Of a stretch of DNA of 64,000 bases, positions 33,810 to 43,667 are shown piece by piece. The stretch comes from Agelas oroides (Eukaryota > Porifera > Demospongiae > Agelasida > Agelasidae): contig OX422185.1 in assembly GCA_949130485.1 (NCBI GenBank), positions 3,773,115 to 3,837,114 on the forward strand, read 5' to 3'. Made by a program: the position numbers and the translations under genes. The notes below the pieces were generated by a model, which was not told where the DNA came from, made no database searches, and saw nothing but the letters and a program-made list of their open reading frames with translations. Position 1 is the stretch's first letter. Each line of letters opens with the position of its first letter.

Positions 33810-34445
33810 TTTTTATGAACTGAATTTCTGCATACAAGCAGGTATTCAGACAGTATGCAGCACATCAAGGAAAAAGAGAACAAGTAGCTAAACGTGGTAT
33901 CAGTATAGAATAACAGAGAAGGGATGCATTTCTGCCAGCTGTACATGTGTAGGAGGAAGCAGACTAACATCTCAGAGCAGCCCGCACACTGAGCATGCGT
34001 ATTATTTTCATTGGAGTATGAAGGCAGCTAAGTTTTCATTCTCATGGGCAGCAAGGAAGCTTGAATTGTATTGGTGCATAATTAGCATGCACCACTGCAT
34101 GCGGTGTGTATTTGCCTCAGTGTAATGTTTATGAGCATGATGAAGTGGACAGAATTGCAAAATGAACATGTACGCACAATCAAGTATAAGACTATTTAGT
34201 GTAAGTGCAAGTGTAACACTCCTCATGAGTACAAGGAGCAAGGAGGGAGTATGCCCACAAGGTCTAATCCCATAATGTCTAATGGTCATTTGTACATGAA
34301 TGTCTAAACTATTGAGCAATTAAAACCCTGTACCAGGAGGGTGACCTAGCTATGTGAGGTTGACAGTTTGGCAGGTTTTGATAGATGACTGCGGGATATA
34401 AAATGGTCTTGTATAGACCATGTTATATCTCATTATTCTTCAATC

Positions 34446-35530
34446 ATGGAGTTCATTACCATTCAAAAAGGAAAACCAGCTTTGATCTTCAATGGAAGCC
34501 ACTTCACCCTCAACAGAAAAATAGACACTGGAGTCATTGGGGCGAGCCTGAGCGAGTCCCACACTAGCGTGACTGCATTGCGCACGCGTGTGTGTATCTA
34601 TGCGCATATGCTTGCTTGGACCGACCACTTACCGGAAATTTTAAATGAGCGCATTCAAATATTTCACGAAGATCGATATCGCGATATCGTAAAAGCATGT
34701 GAAGGCCAGTGGAGGGCTACTGTCAGAGTGCAGCGTCATGGACCCGGAGCGAAGACGACTGAAGTTGAAGCACGCGTGGCACTGGTTTGTGCTTCTACCG
34801 ACGACGGCAGGCCGCTCACAGGCGGTGCAAATTTAATATGGACGGTTGTTGACTACTCAGAAACCAGCGGTGTAAAGCTTATTCCATGCATGTGAAGCCA
34901 CGTTAGCAGCCCTGGCAGGTCGGTTTCAGGTCAGGGCCATGCATATTAAGACGGCACTCATAAACGCCATGAAATCCAGCTCATGATTTCAGTATAAAGC
35001 TTGGTCCATGCATGTGTAGCCCAGGATGGAGAAATTGCTGCAACTTGTTGGCATATGCGCCATCAGGTTTGGCTTATTACGCTCATGTAACAGTAGACAG
35101 TGACAAATCCTGCTGTGTGCCATGAAAAGTTAATACGACATTTAAAGCAAATCAAAAACCATTTTAAAGCCCCCTGTGAATGGTAAATGGATGTGCATGT
35201 AGGAGGATAATTGTATTACATCACTCATCAGTGACATAATATCCTGTATCAGCTTGCTCAGGCTTGCCCCCACAATGTTCTACATTTTCTAGTATACTGG
35301 AGATGTGCATGTGAAGAGAACCTGTCTTGCTAGGATCACAACTCAAGATGAAGAACTCCTGCAGCAGACTGCAGGCTAAATCACCCTGTGGATGCTGTAG
35401 ACTGTCAAGTCCAAGCCATCCGAAGCCAAATGAGGAAGAGAACCCGTGAAGAAATAATCCCCGTCCCAGCCATATACAATGAGCAGCTCATCATCCAGCC
35501 TAAATACCCAGATTCACTTTGTTGCCGAGT
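34446..35530 (+). pseudogene. FLYWCH gene copy in unit C, split by insertion
   Basis: The 5' part (34446-34536) matches the unit B gene to the GTCA of GVI. The frame is then cut by the 756-bp element at 34537-35292. The 3' part resumes at 35293 with extra bases (GATGTGCATGTG) and a lost base near 35379, so the product is broken even if the insert were spliced out. Confidence 0.8.
34537..35292 (+). mobile_element. Helitron-like non-autonomous element in unit C
   Basis: It starts TTGGGGCGAGCCTGAGCGAG. It ends with the inverted partner GCTTGCTCAGGCTTGCCCCC, then a fixed tail CACAATGTTCTACATTTTC ending CTAG. The empty site in unit B (between 29294 A and 29295 T) shows a clean A|T insertion with no target duplication. 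The CTAG end, A|T target and inverted motif placed asymmetrically near the 3' end fit a Helitron/Helentron-like element. There is no Rep/helicase ORF, and the left end is not the canonical TC. Confidence 0.65.
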
Positions 35531-35617
35531 TTAGCAATGGACAAAGAACACTGGATTCATTTCTTCCAGCACTAACTAATATGGTTGCAGACTTTTCATA
35601 TAGGATTAAGTTATAGT

Positions 35618-35728
35618 TATAGCACAGGTGCCAGGGATTCATGGCAGTAAACAGACCGAGTCCGAGGGCGTAGCCCAAGGACGAGGTTTGTTTACTACAG
35701 CCATAAATCCCTGGCCACCTGTGCTATA
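35618..35728. mobile_element. Hairpin element (TATAGCACAGGTG ends), unit C
   Basis: Unit C copy of 29615-29725, with the same internal GAGTCCGAGGGCGTAGCCC. Confidence 0.8.
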
Positions 35729-35928
35729 ATTATTATATATCCCACCTGATTGGTCCTATTACTGTAAACACAGCTGTACATGTGCAAGTGTTTACAGTAA
35801 CTTCAACATTATTTACTGTCACAGTAAAATGATGTAAAATCTGTACTATAGTCTGAAAATGTAGTAGACTGTAAACTAAAAATACATGGAGAGGGAATTA
35901 TGAGCCATAATTTCCCTTGTAGCCCTCA

Positions 35929-36389
35929 TGCACATGCATGCATGCATGCAGTGGGTGACTTTGCATAACATCTAGGCCTGTTTTATAAGGGAGATGTGGT
36001 TCGTTGATTGTTCATGCATGTTTCAACCATATTTCAGTTATCTCAGTTGCATGTGTATGGTGTACACATCATGAAGTGCTTCCAAACAGGTCTTCTGAAG
36101 ACCTTGAAATCAGAAGTTGAGAAGCTTCTTCTTTAATTAAAGCAGTCTTGTTTTTATAACACCTATCAATTAGCATTTCTGGAAAAGGCTTGGTTACATA
36201 GTTTTGGTAGAAGTGCCAGTAATGCAGCCAAATAGGACTTCTGATAGAAGAAACTAAAAAAGAAGCTCTTGAATGGAATTTCAAGAATACTATTATAGAA
36301 GCATTCCTCGGACTTCTGATAATGATACCACTCTGGTGCAACTGAGATAACCTACAAATATGGTCCCTATTTTTTTGCAGTGGCATGCA
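35929..36389. mobile_element. 461-bp insertion in unit C, related to the 63.2 kb element
   Basis: Unit B reads straight through the site (AGCCCTCA|GGGAGGG). In unit C, 461 bp are inserted, bounded by TGCATGCAGTGG-type sequence and ending TTTTTTGCAGTGGCATGCA. Inner arms share CCATATTT..GTTATCTCAGTTGCA, which resembles the arms at 63179-63631. Confidence 0.65.
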
Positions 36390-36795
36390 GGGAGGGAAAT
36401 TATCACACCTGTTGTATAGGCAAAACTATACTAGGTGCAAAACTATATTTGTACTCAAATGCCACTAGTCCGACTAGAGTGCATGGCGGGAGTAATACCG
36501 CCATTCGCCACGATACACGTCAATTGTCACGAGGCGTTTCAGTCACTATGGTCAACCTTGTACGTGTCGGGCCTAGTGAGGTGGGCATCTTATAGACGAA
36601 TTGACGACCTGGACAAGAACAGTTTCTACTTTGTACTTCACTTTGAAACTAGTTCAGACTGAAGGGCTTAGACGTGCACTTGCAGTACGCATGCATAATA
36701 GCATAGCTAGCTAGATATGGTAATAGTAGCTACGAACGCACGAGTTCAAGACCCAAGGTGAGCTTTTACTGATCATAGTTACTCAGGCCTACTTG

Positions 36796-37042
36796 ACTAA
36801 TTGCATAAGGCAATCTAAGGGGCAGCTGCCCAGTTAATCTTACAACCACAATACACTGAAAACCCTCATAACATCTGTGCTTCCCCCCCTCACCTGGTTA
36901 CATTAAGAGCATGAAAGTTCTTTACTGCAACTCTGAAGTGCATTTGTAATGACTCCTTCACAGATGTTCTGAGGTTTGTCAGCGTATTGTGGTTGTAAGT
37001 TGAACTGGGCAGCTGCCTATTGGGTTGCCTTATGCAATTAGT
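36796..37042. mobile_element. Hairpin element (ACTAATTGCATAAGGCAA ends), unit D
   Basis: Unit D copy of 30342-30588, almost identical. Confidence 0.75.
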
Positions 37043-37747
37043 CTCAAATACCAAAAGCAAGCTTCCCATAACCACTGTCTCTTCAGCTTGTCTGCAACCA
37101 TGGTAACCACTCTGTGGTTAAAACAACCAACTTGTTTTTGCAGTGTTGAAGCTATAATGTGGATGGATGGACTAACTTGCTTATAGTATAAGGGCTTTAG
37201 CTAGTACTTCACAGAGACAGTTATTTTCTTTATCTAAAACCTACATTTTTGTGATGTGTTAATGCACCACATTGTTTTAACACTCCCATCACCACAACTA
37301 ACTTTCCCAAAGCCTTGAACCCATGCAGATGCATCCTGAAGACTTAGGGATACCATGATGCAGTAAACCACTATACCAGTAGCTACTTGGTAACCATACA
37401 GTTACTAATGACAACCACTGTGTTCTATACCCAGTCAGTTGAGGTTTCACTAAATCAGTCCAAGGCTGGATGTATGTATGGACTTCATTACCACGGCCTA
37501 CTATGAGTCATGTTCATTCTTTACAGTTTATAGTGAATGGTGGAATGCATGGAGGCAGCAAGGATACTGAATTCACATTAAGTGCAGTGTGATGCATGGC
37601 TTGCACCTTGCAGTGGGTTCTGCTTCACATTCCACAATGTAGTACATACACCTAGCAAAGTTATCATGTAAAACTGTCAGTCATTATACTATAGTTAATT
37701 AGCACTATAGCTTTATACATTAGTATAATATACTTCACATTGGCAAT

Positions 37748-38611
37748 TTAAAAGAGTTTAATGTATTCCATGGCTTTCGTTATCTCCTTGACAGTGAACA
37801 TGGGAAAGTATTTCTTCACCGTTGTGACCATTTCATCTCGTGTTTGCAGTTTTGTAACCACAAGCTTCTGCTCATCATTTTCAAGCATGAGTAAGTCATT
37901 TTTGATGGCGATTAGTTTGAGGTCTTTGTACACCACCGCATGGAAGGTCTCAAGAAAGGGAGAATTTTCCCCTGGTTTTGTATACGCGACATTCATTGAG
38001 TGTTCAAAGTATGAAAGGTCTCTTGGTATGAGTTCAAACTCAAAGATCCGTCTCCAACCATCAATGATGCGCTCACCACCTGGAATTGTGGGAGTATGTT
38101 CCCCTTTGCGATGCAAGCGAAGGATTTGGCTACCTCTTTTCAAAAACTTGTACTCCAGGTAGGAGTGATTGTAGACTGGAGACTCAACCTCAAAGTCAAG
38201 AGGAATTGCCTCAAATGTTGGAAAGGCACTATTATCAACAATGTGATGGCTCCCAGGAGAAGACAGATCTCGAACAATTGTCGTAATGTGGTTGTTGGGG
38301 AAACCAAATGTATTACATGCAGCAAAATACCCATCATAGCCTAACGCTTCAAGAAGACACTTCATGAAGAGGCACTGTGAGTAGCAGAGACCACCATACC
38401 CTCCCATCACACTTTCTTTAGACTCTTCCCAGGTTGGTACATGTCTGTCAGCTTCTGCTTCACAGAGAAGATGGATATTCTGAAAAGGTACACAGAGAAA
38501 GGCCTTGATAATTTCATTGAGGAAAAGTGCCCTGTTTTCTCTCAGCTTACTCAGCGGAGAGTTGAGTTTCAGGACGTCTTCAACAAAATTAACTGCTTCC
38601 TGCTGCTGCAT
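37748..38611 (-). CDS. Arylamine N-acetyltransferase-like protein, copy D
   Basis: 287 aa from the conserved ATG at 38611. Triad candidates Cys76 (GGYGGLCYSQC), His108 (NNHITTIV) and Asp126 are present. It mixes features of A (MQQQ.AVNF, HSMNVAYT) and C (ERIIDG, IPLDF, KLQTRDEM). In this copy alone the frame stays open upstream to an ATG at 38758 inside the adjacent transposon end, predicting a 49-residue Arg/Ser-rich extension. In B and C the equivalent upstream sequence is out of frame. I prefer 38611 as the start. Confidence 0.83.
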   Translation of the reverse strand: MQQQEAVNFVEDVLKLNSPLSKLRENRALFLNEIIKAFLCVPFQNIHLLCEAEADRHVPTWEESKESVMGGYGGLCYSQCLFMKCLLEALGYDGYFAACNTFGFPNNHITTIVRDLSSPGSHHIVDNSAFPTFEAIPLDFEVESPVYNHSYLEYKFLKRGSQILRLHRKGEHTPTIPGGERIIDGWRRIFEFELIPRDLSYFEHSMNVAYTKPGENSPFLETFHAVVYKDLKLIAIKNDLLMLENDEQKLVVTKLQTRDEMVTTVKKYFPMFTVKEITKAMEYIKLF

Positions 38612-38730
38612 CGCGTTGCTATATATGTAGCTCGATGTTCTTATTAGGCGACAACTTGCGTCTATGTTCAACTTTCCCGAACCGTTTGGATGGCGCACCG
38701 AGGTACGAAAAGAGCAGTTTTTGATGATAT

Positions 38731-39040
38731 TTGGGGCGAGCCTGAGCGAGCGCCACATGGTCAGTCAAACGGAGATGATGTCTGTCGGTTCGTTCTGGTA
38801 TATACGTACGTACGTTCGCATTCCGTATATACGCTTATTCTGATTTACCGCATCTCTAATATTTCCCTTGTGGTACAGCAGCCAGAAGAGGTTGGAAGCT
38901 GGTAATTAGTGGTATGCGGGAGGTGCTACGTGAATGACTTACGCGTGCACTGGACGTACGGATATATATATATATATATATACCAGAGAAATTCCGCCGT
39001 TCAACTCACTAGTGTGGGGCTCGCTCACGCTCGCCCCAAT
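38731..39040. mobile_element. Rearranged element with two outward-facing 5' ends; end of unit D
   Basis: The left side begins TTGGGGCGAGCCTGAGCGAG and the right side ends GCTCACGCTCGCCCCAA, which is the complement of the same 5' terminus seen at 34537 and 41678. The fixed CTAG tail is absent. Left flank is the NAT upstream sequence (as at 32265); right flank is AACAGAGAAGGG, normally about 6 kb further on (as at 33912). Inside, 38877-38960 resembles the end of the 52393 element, and an AT microsatellite lies at about 38963-38982. Confidence 0.65.
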
Positions 39041-39240
39041 AACAGAGAAGGGATGCGTTTCTGCCAGCTGCACGTGTAGGAGGAACACACTGACATCTCA
39101 GAGCAGCCCTCACACTGAGCATGCATATTGCATAAATTATTTTCATTGGAGTATGAAGGCAGCTAAGTTTGTGTTCTCATGAAGGAAACTTGAATTGTAT
39201 TGGTGCATAATTAGCAATGCAGTGGTGCATGCGGTGTGTA

Positions 39241-41231
39241 TTCTAGGGGATAGTTTATCTGTCATTTAGTATAGCCACATACTACAAGCTCTTGGCAGGT
39301 AAGGCAAAGTGGACACTGACAAATACACGTACAATCATTCATCCAACCACCACTTGTATGCTAAACATAATTATGTATGTTTAATAATATAATATACTTC
39401 ATCAAGTTGAATTTATTGTGAAGTATTAAGCCAAAGGCATCAAATTGATCAAGCAAAAATCAGTTAAATGCAAACTCAATCCAGCTTGGAGTATGATTAC
39501 AGGATTATTGGTGGGCCATGGGATGCCTGACACGGAAGTAAAGGTGTGAATGCATGATTACACTGTCTTTTCCAGTGGGCAGAGAGTGGATGCTAGAGGA
39601 AGGTTCATCTGTGCGCAGCTTGTGTGTCCTGAGTCCTCTGCATGGTGTTCTGAGAGGAGTGCTAGCCCTGCTAGGGGAGGGTTTATATATGTAGTCTCTG
39701 AGAGGAGTGTCTGTATTTATACGCTTGTACATGTAGTCTGTACACTGGAAATAAATTGGGGAAGTGTACGATAGCCTCCTAGCAAGGCTCTCTTGCACCC
39801 TGAGCTTGCAGTAGAGACTGGCTTTACAGTAAAACCGGACCCTCCGAAAAGCGGACAACCTCTGTACAGCGGACAGATCACTTGCCCCCGATTGATTTTA
39901 CCATGGAACTAATACATTTCGAACCTCCGAGAAGCGGACACCTCTCAACTCCGAACAACGGAAACTGATGAGCCCCAGACGTACCTTAGCCAATACAAAA
40001 TTACCTCTGAAAACGGACAGTGAAACTACACCCACCAATAGTTTTGTACATAATGCGAACGCTTGTTGACGGCTTTCGTAAGATTGTGCGCCACCATCGC
40101 TGGATTCAAAGACCCGGCATTATATTAGCGATGTCGGGGTGAAGATCAAAATTCGTTTATCACAACAACAACCTTTATTTTCGAAAAGAGCATAAAATGG
40201 CGATTCCAACGGTACCCATATCAATGAGATTGGGTGAATACAGCAAGCGGTACGGTCTTCGAAATGTAACCGGTTTGCCAAATTTTTTCTACGTCATTTT
40301 AGCGCAATATTCCGGTCACTACCTCTCCGGAAGCCGCTGTAAGCCCGATCAGAACGAAACTCGCTGTGAAGGATAGTCTGTACCTATTCAGTCCAATGAA
40401 GGTTGTGGCTTTTAGATATCTAGTATAATCCTTGCACTAGGCTTGATAAATGCTTAAAAAACGGCATTTTGTGGCCATAAATAGTTGCATTTCCGGGGAA
40501 GTTGGAGCAAGGTTCCAATCAAAAACCTGTACCATCCCATTGGACAACTACTCTAGTATACAGAACTGGTTGTGCTTTGTTGAATATTGAAGTAACTGTG
40601 AGCAGCATCACAAAATGTCTTAATACTTCAACAATTTGCAGAAAAGTAGCGAGATGTGACAAAAAATTGTGTGTAGTTTTGATCGAGGCAGATATTTTTA
40701 ACAAAGCTGTGCAAGGAAATATACCCAAGCCTCTAAAGAACCTCTATATCAAATTTGATGTGAATACATTAAGACATTGTGGAGAAATGGCCTGTGTAGA
40801 AGAATATTTACATACTTTTGGAAACTCTGACATCACTAATTATAATGGCACTGTTGCTCATCGTGCTAGCCTTTCTCGCCATGATACAGCAACGGAAGGT
40901 TCGAAAATGCGACCTCATCGTGTTCAACAGGCCCGAGCACACATTACCACGCCTACCGGGAATATACCGAATGCCCATAACGTATACCGGATACGCAGCA
41001 GTGGTCCTTTCCACGTACAAATATCAATCGAGTATTTATTTTGAGAGAAATACAGGCACCCTTCTCGTCCCATTAACACACACACAACTTAGTGGGAAAC
41101 TTTTGCTGCAGTAACTAACTCTATCAGCCATCCTCACAAAAATTCTTGAATCAGCCCCTGCTGTGTGCAGAGAGCAAGTTGGCTCATCAACATGCAGCCA
41201 TACCAGGCTCACTGCCAGCCCTTCCCACAGT
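39241..41231. other. No recognisable gene; repeat copies and CCGGACCCTCCGAAAAGCGG-type end
   Basis: 39690-39800 is inverted relative to 24190-24290. 39833-39960 (CAGTAAAACCGGACCCTCCG, then repeated AAGCGGACA) looks like a pogo-type element end, but no matching right end was found. Open frames at 40502-41044 and 40818-41114 overlap each other and begin on TTG. The second has an internal ATG at 40845 followed by a hydrophobic helix (LLLIVLAFLAMI), but no known family is recognised. Confidence 0.45.
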
Positions 41232-41662
41232 CAGAGATCTCAACCTCTTAGACCGAAAATGAGTGAGAACCTGGTGCAGAATGTGCGAGATTGGTATGAA
41301 AATGCGTGAGGCATGCTGAATAGATGGTCAAGTATCCTTAGATGTATTGTTCTGACCGCTGACTAGCGTATATGGAACGCCAAATGCGCCACTGAATTAT
41401 TGTCACGTCACAATTTGAGCCGGCAATAACGCATTTACGTTACAAGAAAGCCGTCCCCAGGCCTTCGCAGCGTTCATTTTTGCAGTGCGGGGGGGGGGGG
41501 GGGGGGGGGGCTATTTACGTTCTCAAGCGAATCATAGCTATCCGGCGCGAACTATGTAGCACCACGCATAATGCGTGAGAAAAACTATGCAATGCGTGTG
41601 AGCGTGAGTTATGTGTGAAATGCGTGTGTCTCACGCGCAATGCGTGAGAGTTGAGAGCCCTG
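41232..41662. mobile_element. hAT-like MITE with poly-G tract
   Basis: Starts CAGAGATCTCAACCTCT and ends GAGTTGAGAGCCCTG, that is CAGNG-type termini. Flanked by CCACAGT (41225-41231 and 41663-41669). The site at 24470-24480 is empty. The interior contains a G-run of about 30 (41489-41511 and around) and TGCGTGAG-rich repeats. Confidence 0.7.
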
Positions 41663-41677
41663 CCACAGTCTGTTTTA

Positions 41678-42762
41678 TTGGGCGAGCGTGAGCGAGCCCC
41701 ACACTTGTGAGTTGAATCGAGATTTTTCATCGAATATTATCTGTCATACGTCGTTCCGTATGTTTTTGACGCTGTACTAGTAATTTAACGCGATAGCCGC
41801 GGGCCGCGTGAAGACCGTAAGTAAGATTTTCGTACAACTTGGCAACCAGCTTAGGCAGCTAGCAACTACGGCTCGCTCCAGCTAGGGTGAGCTTGAATGG
41901 TGATACTTATTAAAGATAGCCAGGAAGGACAGTCGGAGCTTGCGTACCTGTTTTGCATTAGCGACACTCGGAATAGGCAGCCGAAGCGTGAGACCTACCA
42001 CGTCTATGTGTAGCATACAAGTGCTAGCAGTTGTGTAGACAGACTGAACACAGAAGGCGGCATGCAGAGACCCTGCTTCACGGCTGATGCATGGCAACCC
42101 CCATCTGCTGTTTGTCTAAGATGCCTCAAGTAAGCACTACGCCTGACAAGCCAGGCTGTGTTCAGACATAGCCTAGAGTTAGCCAGACTGAGTAGCTGCT
42201 TATAGGTAGAACAGATGTATAGCTCCATTGTGCTATCCTATTTAACAAGTGTACCTGCTAGGGAAGATTTTCCAGTGTCTGTCCCAGAGGGTATTGACAC
42301 ACTAGGATACCTCTGCACTCTCTTGCCATAACCCTCAATAAGGTACCACCGTGGGGTGGTACCATACAATGTGCTGTACCATAAGGATATCCCCTCTAGA
42401 TTACGTACTATTTGCCTACCCTGGTCCAAAAATTTTGGCTCGACACCTCTAGGACAGACATGCAGTACCATTCCATAGCAGGTACACTTGTTAAATAGGA
42501 TAGCACAATGGAGCTATATATCTGTTCTACCTATAAGCAGCTACTCAGTCTGGCTAACTCTAGGCTATGTCTGAACACAGCCTGGCTTCGCAACCATGAC
42601 AGTTTTCTCTAAGCTGTTTACGCACGCACTTGTGCAGACAGTAGAGTGTTTAGCTACATGCCACAGCCTGTGTGCTGTGACCTGATACTTCACTGGTAAA
42701 GCTATAGCTGTACAATGTGCCGCTTGCTCACGCTCACCCCACAATGTTCTACATTTGCCTAG
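41678..42762 (+). mobile_element. Helitron-like non-autonomous element, 1085 bp
   Basis: Starts TTGGGCGAGCGTGAGCGAG. Near its end is GCTTGCTCACGCTCACCCC, followed by ACAATGTTCTACATTTGC and a terminal CTAG. Same ends as 34537-35292. The insertion point lies between A and T in TCTGTTTTA|TAATTTGATG, as judged from the paralogous site at 24481 (one extra A there). Contains the long palindrome 42149-42587. Confidence 0.65.
42149..42587. repeat. Long inverted repeat, 112-bp arms
   Basis: The arms 42149-42260 and 42476-42587 are almost perfect complements (AGCCAGGCTGTGTTCAGAC / GTCTGAACACAGCCTGGCT). The loop of about 215 bp contains a small internal palindrome GGTACCACCGTGGGGTGGTACC. It lies inside the Helitron-like element. 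Confidence 0.85.
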
Positions 42763-42862
42763 TAATTTGATGTCATTTAGTAGCAATGTTCAAAAGTAAG
42801 CTCTGCAGGATAGTTGGAACAGCCTGGAATGGGAACAAGGCTACACTTACGTGACAACACAA

Positions 42863-43658
42863 TAGCCTCATTCCCAGGCCGTTCCCGCCTCCATTTTTTG
42901 ATCGCTTGCAGTATAAAAACGGAGGGGAAGCCCTGGGAGAAAGAGTCATGTGCGTGACGTCAGGTAGACGTGAGGGTAGACGTGAGGGGGGCGGTGCCCG
43001 ACGAAGAAGCTTGAGGTCCTTCTTGTATTATCTTGTCCAAGAGCTTGAGACTGTATTGTTTGAAAGACAGCATATCAATACAGCTCGTTGTTTGGTAGAC
43101 TCGAGTCTGATCAACGCAAAGTTTGTGAGTTACAACGATCGGGCACCGCCCCCCTCACGTCTACCTGACGTCACGCACGTGACTCTTTCTCCCAGGCCTT
43201 CCCTTCCGTTTTTATACTGCAAGCGATCATAAACGGAATTCGCTTTTTTCACAGCTGTTCATGTTGCATTACGTCATCATTACGTCTTCTGTTGAATATT
43301 CATAACTAATTCGTTTCACAGCGGTTCATGTGTGTTGAATATTCATAATTAATTCGTTTCACAGCATACATAGGACCGAACAGTGAGCTGGTCGACTGTT
43401 GTGGCTTGTTGGCTAAATGGTTAAGGGTTAGGGTTAGGGTTAGGGCTGGGGCCAGGGATTGCACTAGGTGTATTTCTTTTTTCTTTTCCTGTAGTGTTAT
43501 AAGTGTGGTGAACACATTTGTCTTCGTTGGTACGGTAAGCGCGCGCTACAGGTTACTTACGAATATTCAATAGGTGATGTAACCGCCACATGAACCGCTG
43601 TGAAAAAAGTGAATCCCGATCATAAACTGGAGGCGGGAACGGCCTGGGAACGAGGCTA
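42863..43658. mobile_element. TAGCC-type palindromic MITE with nested insertion
   Basis: Ends TAGCCTCATTCCCAGGCCG / CGGCCTGGGAACGAGGCTA. Perfect 9-bp duplication ACAACACAA (42854-42862 and 43659-43667). Its interior matches 18611-19011, but the right arm is split by the element at 43235-43617. Confidence 0.88.
43235..43617. mobile_element. TIR element nested in a MITE, 10-bp target duplication
   Basis: The left end GGAATTCGCTTTTTTCACAGC and right end GTGAAAAAAGTGAATCCC are inverted. Flanks GATCATAAAC (43225-43234 and 43618-43627) are perfect 10-bp duplications. It contains TTAGGG repeats at about 43428-43450. A related element is at about 20189-21104. Confidence 0.8.
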
Positions 43659-43667
43659 ACAACACAA

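Larger units (their letters stand above)
17630..39240. repeat. Tandem array of four NAT-bearing duplicated units (A-D)
   Basis: NAT genes recur at 19130, 25954, 31294 and 37748, a spacing of 6.8, 5.3 and 6.5 kb, all in one orientation. Flanks downstream of the genes (lower coordinates) match between A and B (about 17630-19130 and 24880-25950) and between C and D (about 29990-31290 and 36420-37745). Flanks upstream of the genes match between B and C (about 26820-29970 and 32160-36420). B is therefore an A-like/C-like hybrid. Unit D is cut off at 38727-39040 and resumes with sequence matching 28640-28860. Differences between units include a 756-bp and a 461-bp insertion in C and a 401-bp MITE in A. 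Confidence 0.85.

Noticed and set aside
19143-38344. 133-codon + strand frames opposite each NAT gene
   Set aside because: They recur in all four copies only because the NAT coding sequence is conserved. They have no domain and no independent start context.
38611-38757. Using the upstream ATG at 38758 as the start of NAT copy D
   Set aside because: The other three copies start at the conserved MQQQ position. The extension depends on a transposon end, so it is reported as a finding instead.
40502-41114. 180-codon frame and overlapping TM-like frame
   Set aside because: Both begin on TTG, overlap in different frames, and match nothing I recognise. The hydrophobic stretch alone is not enough.
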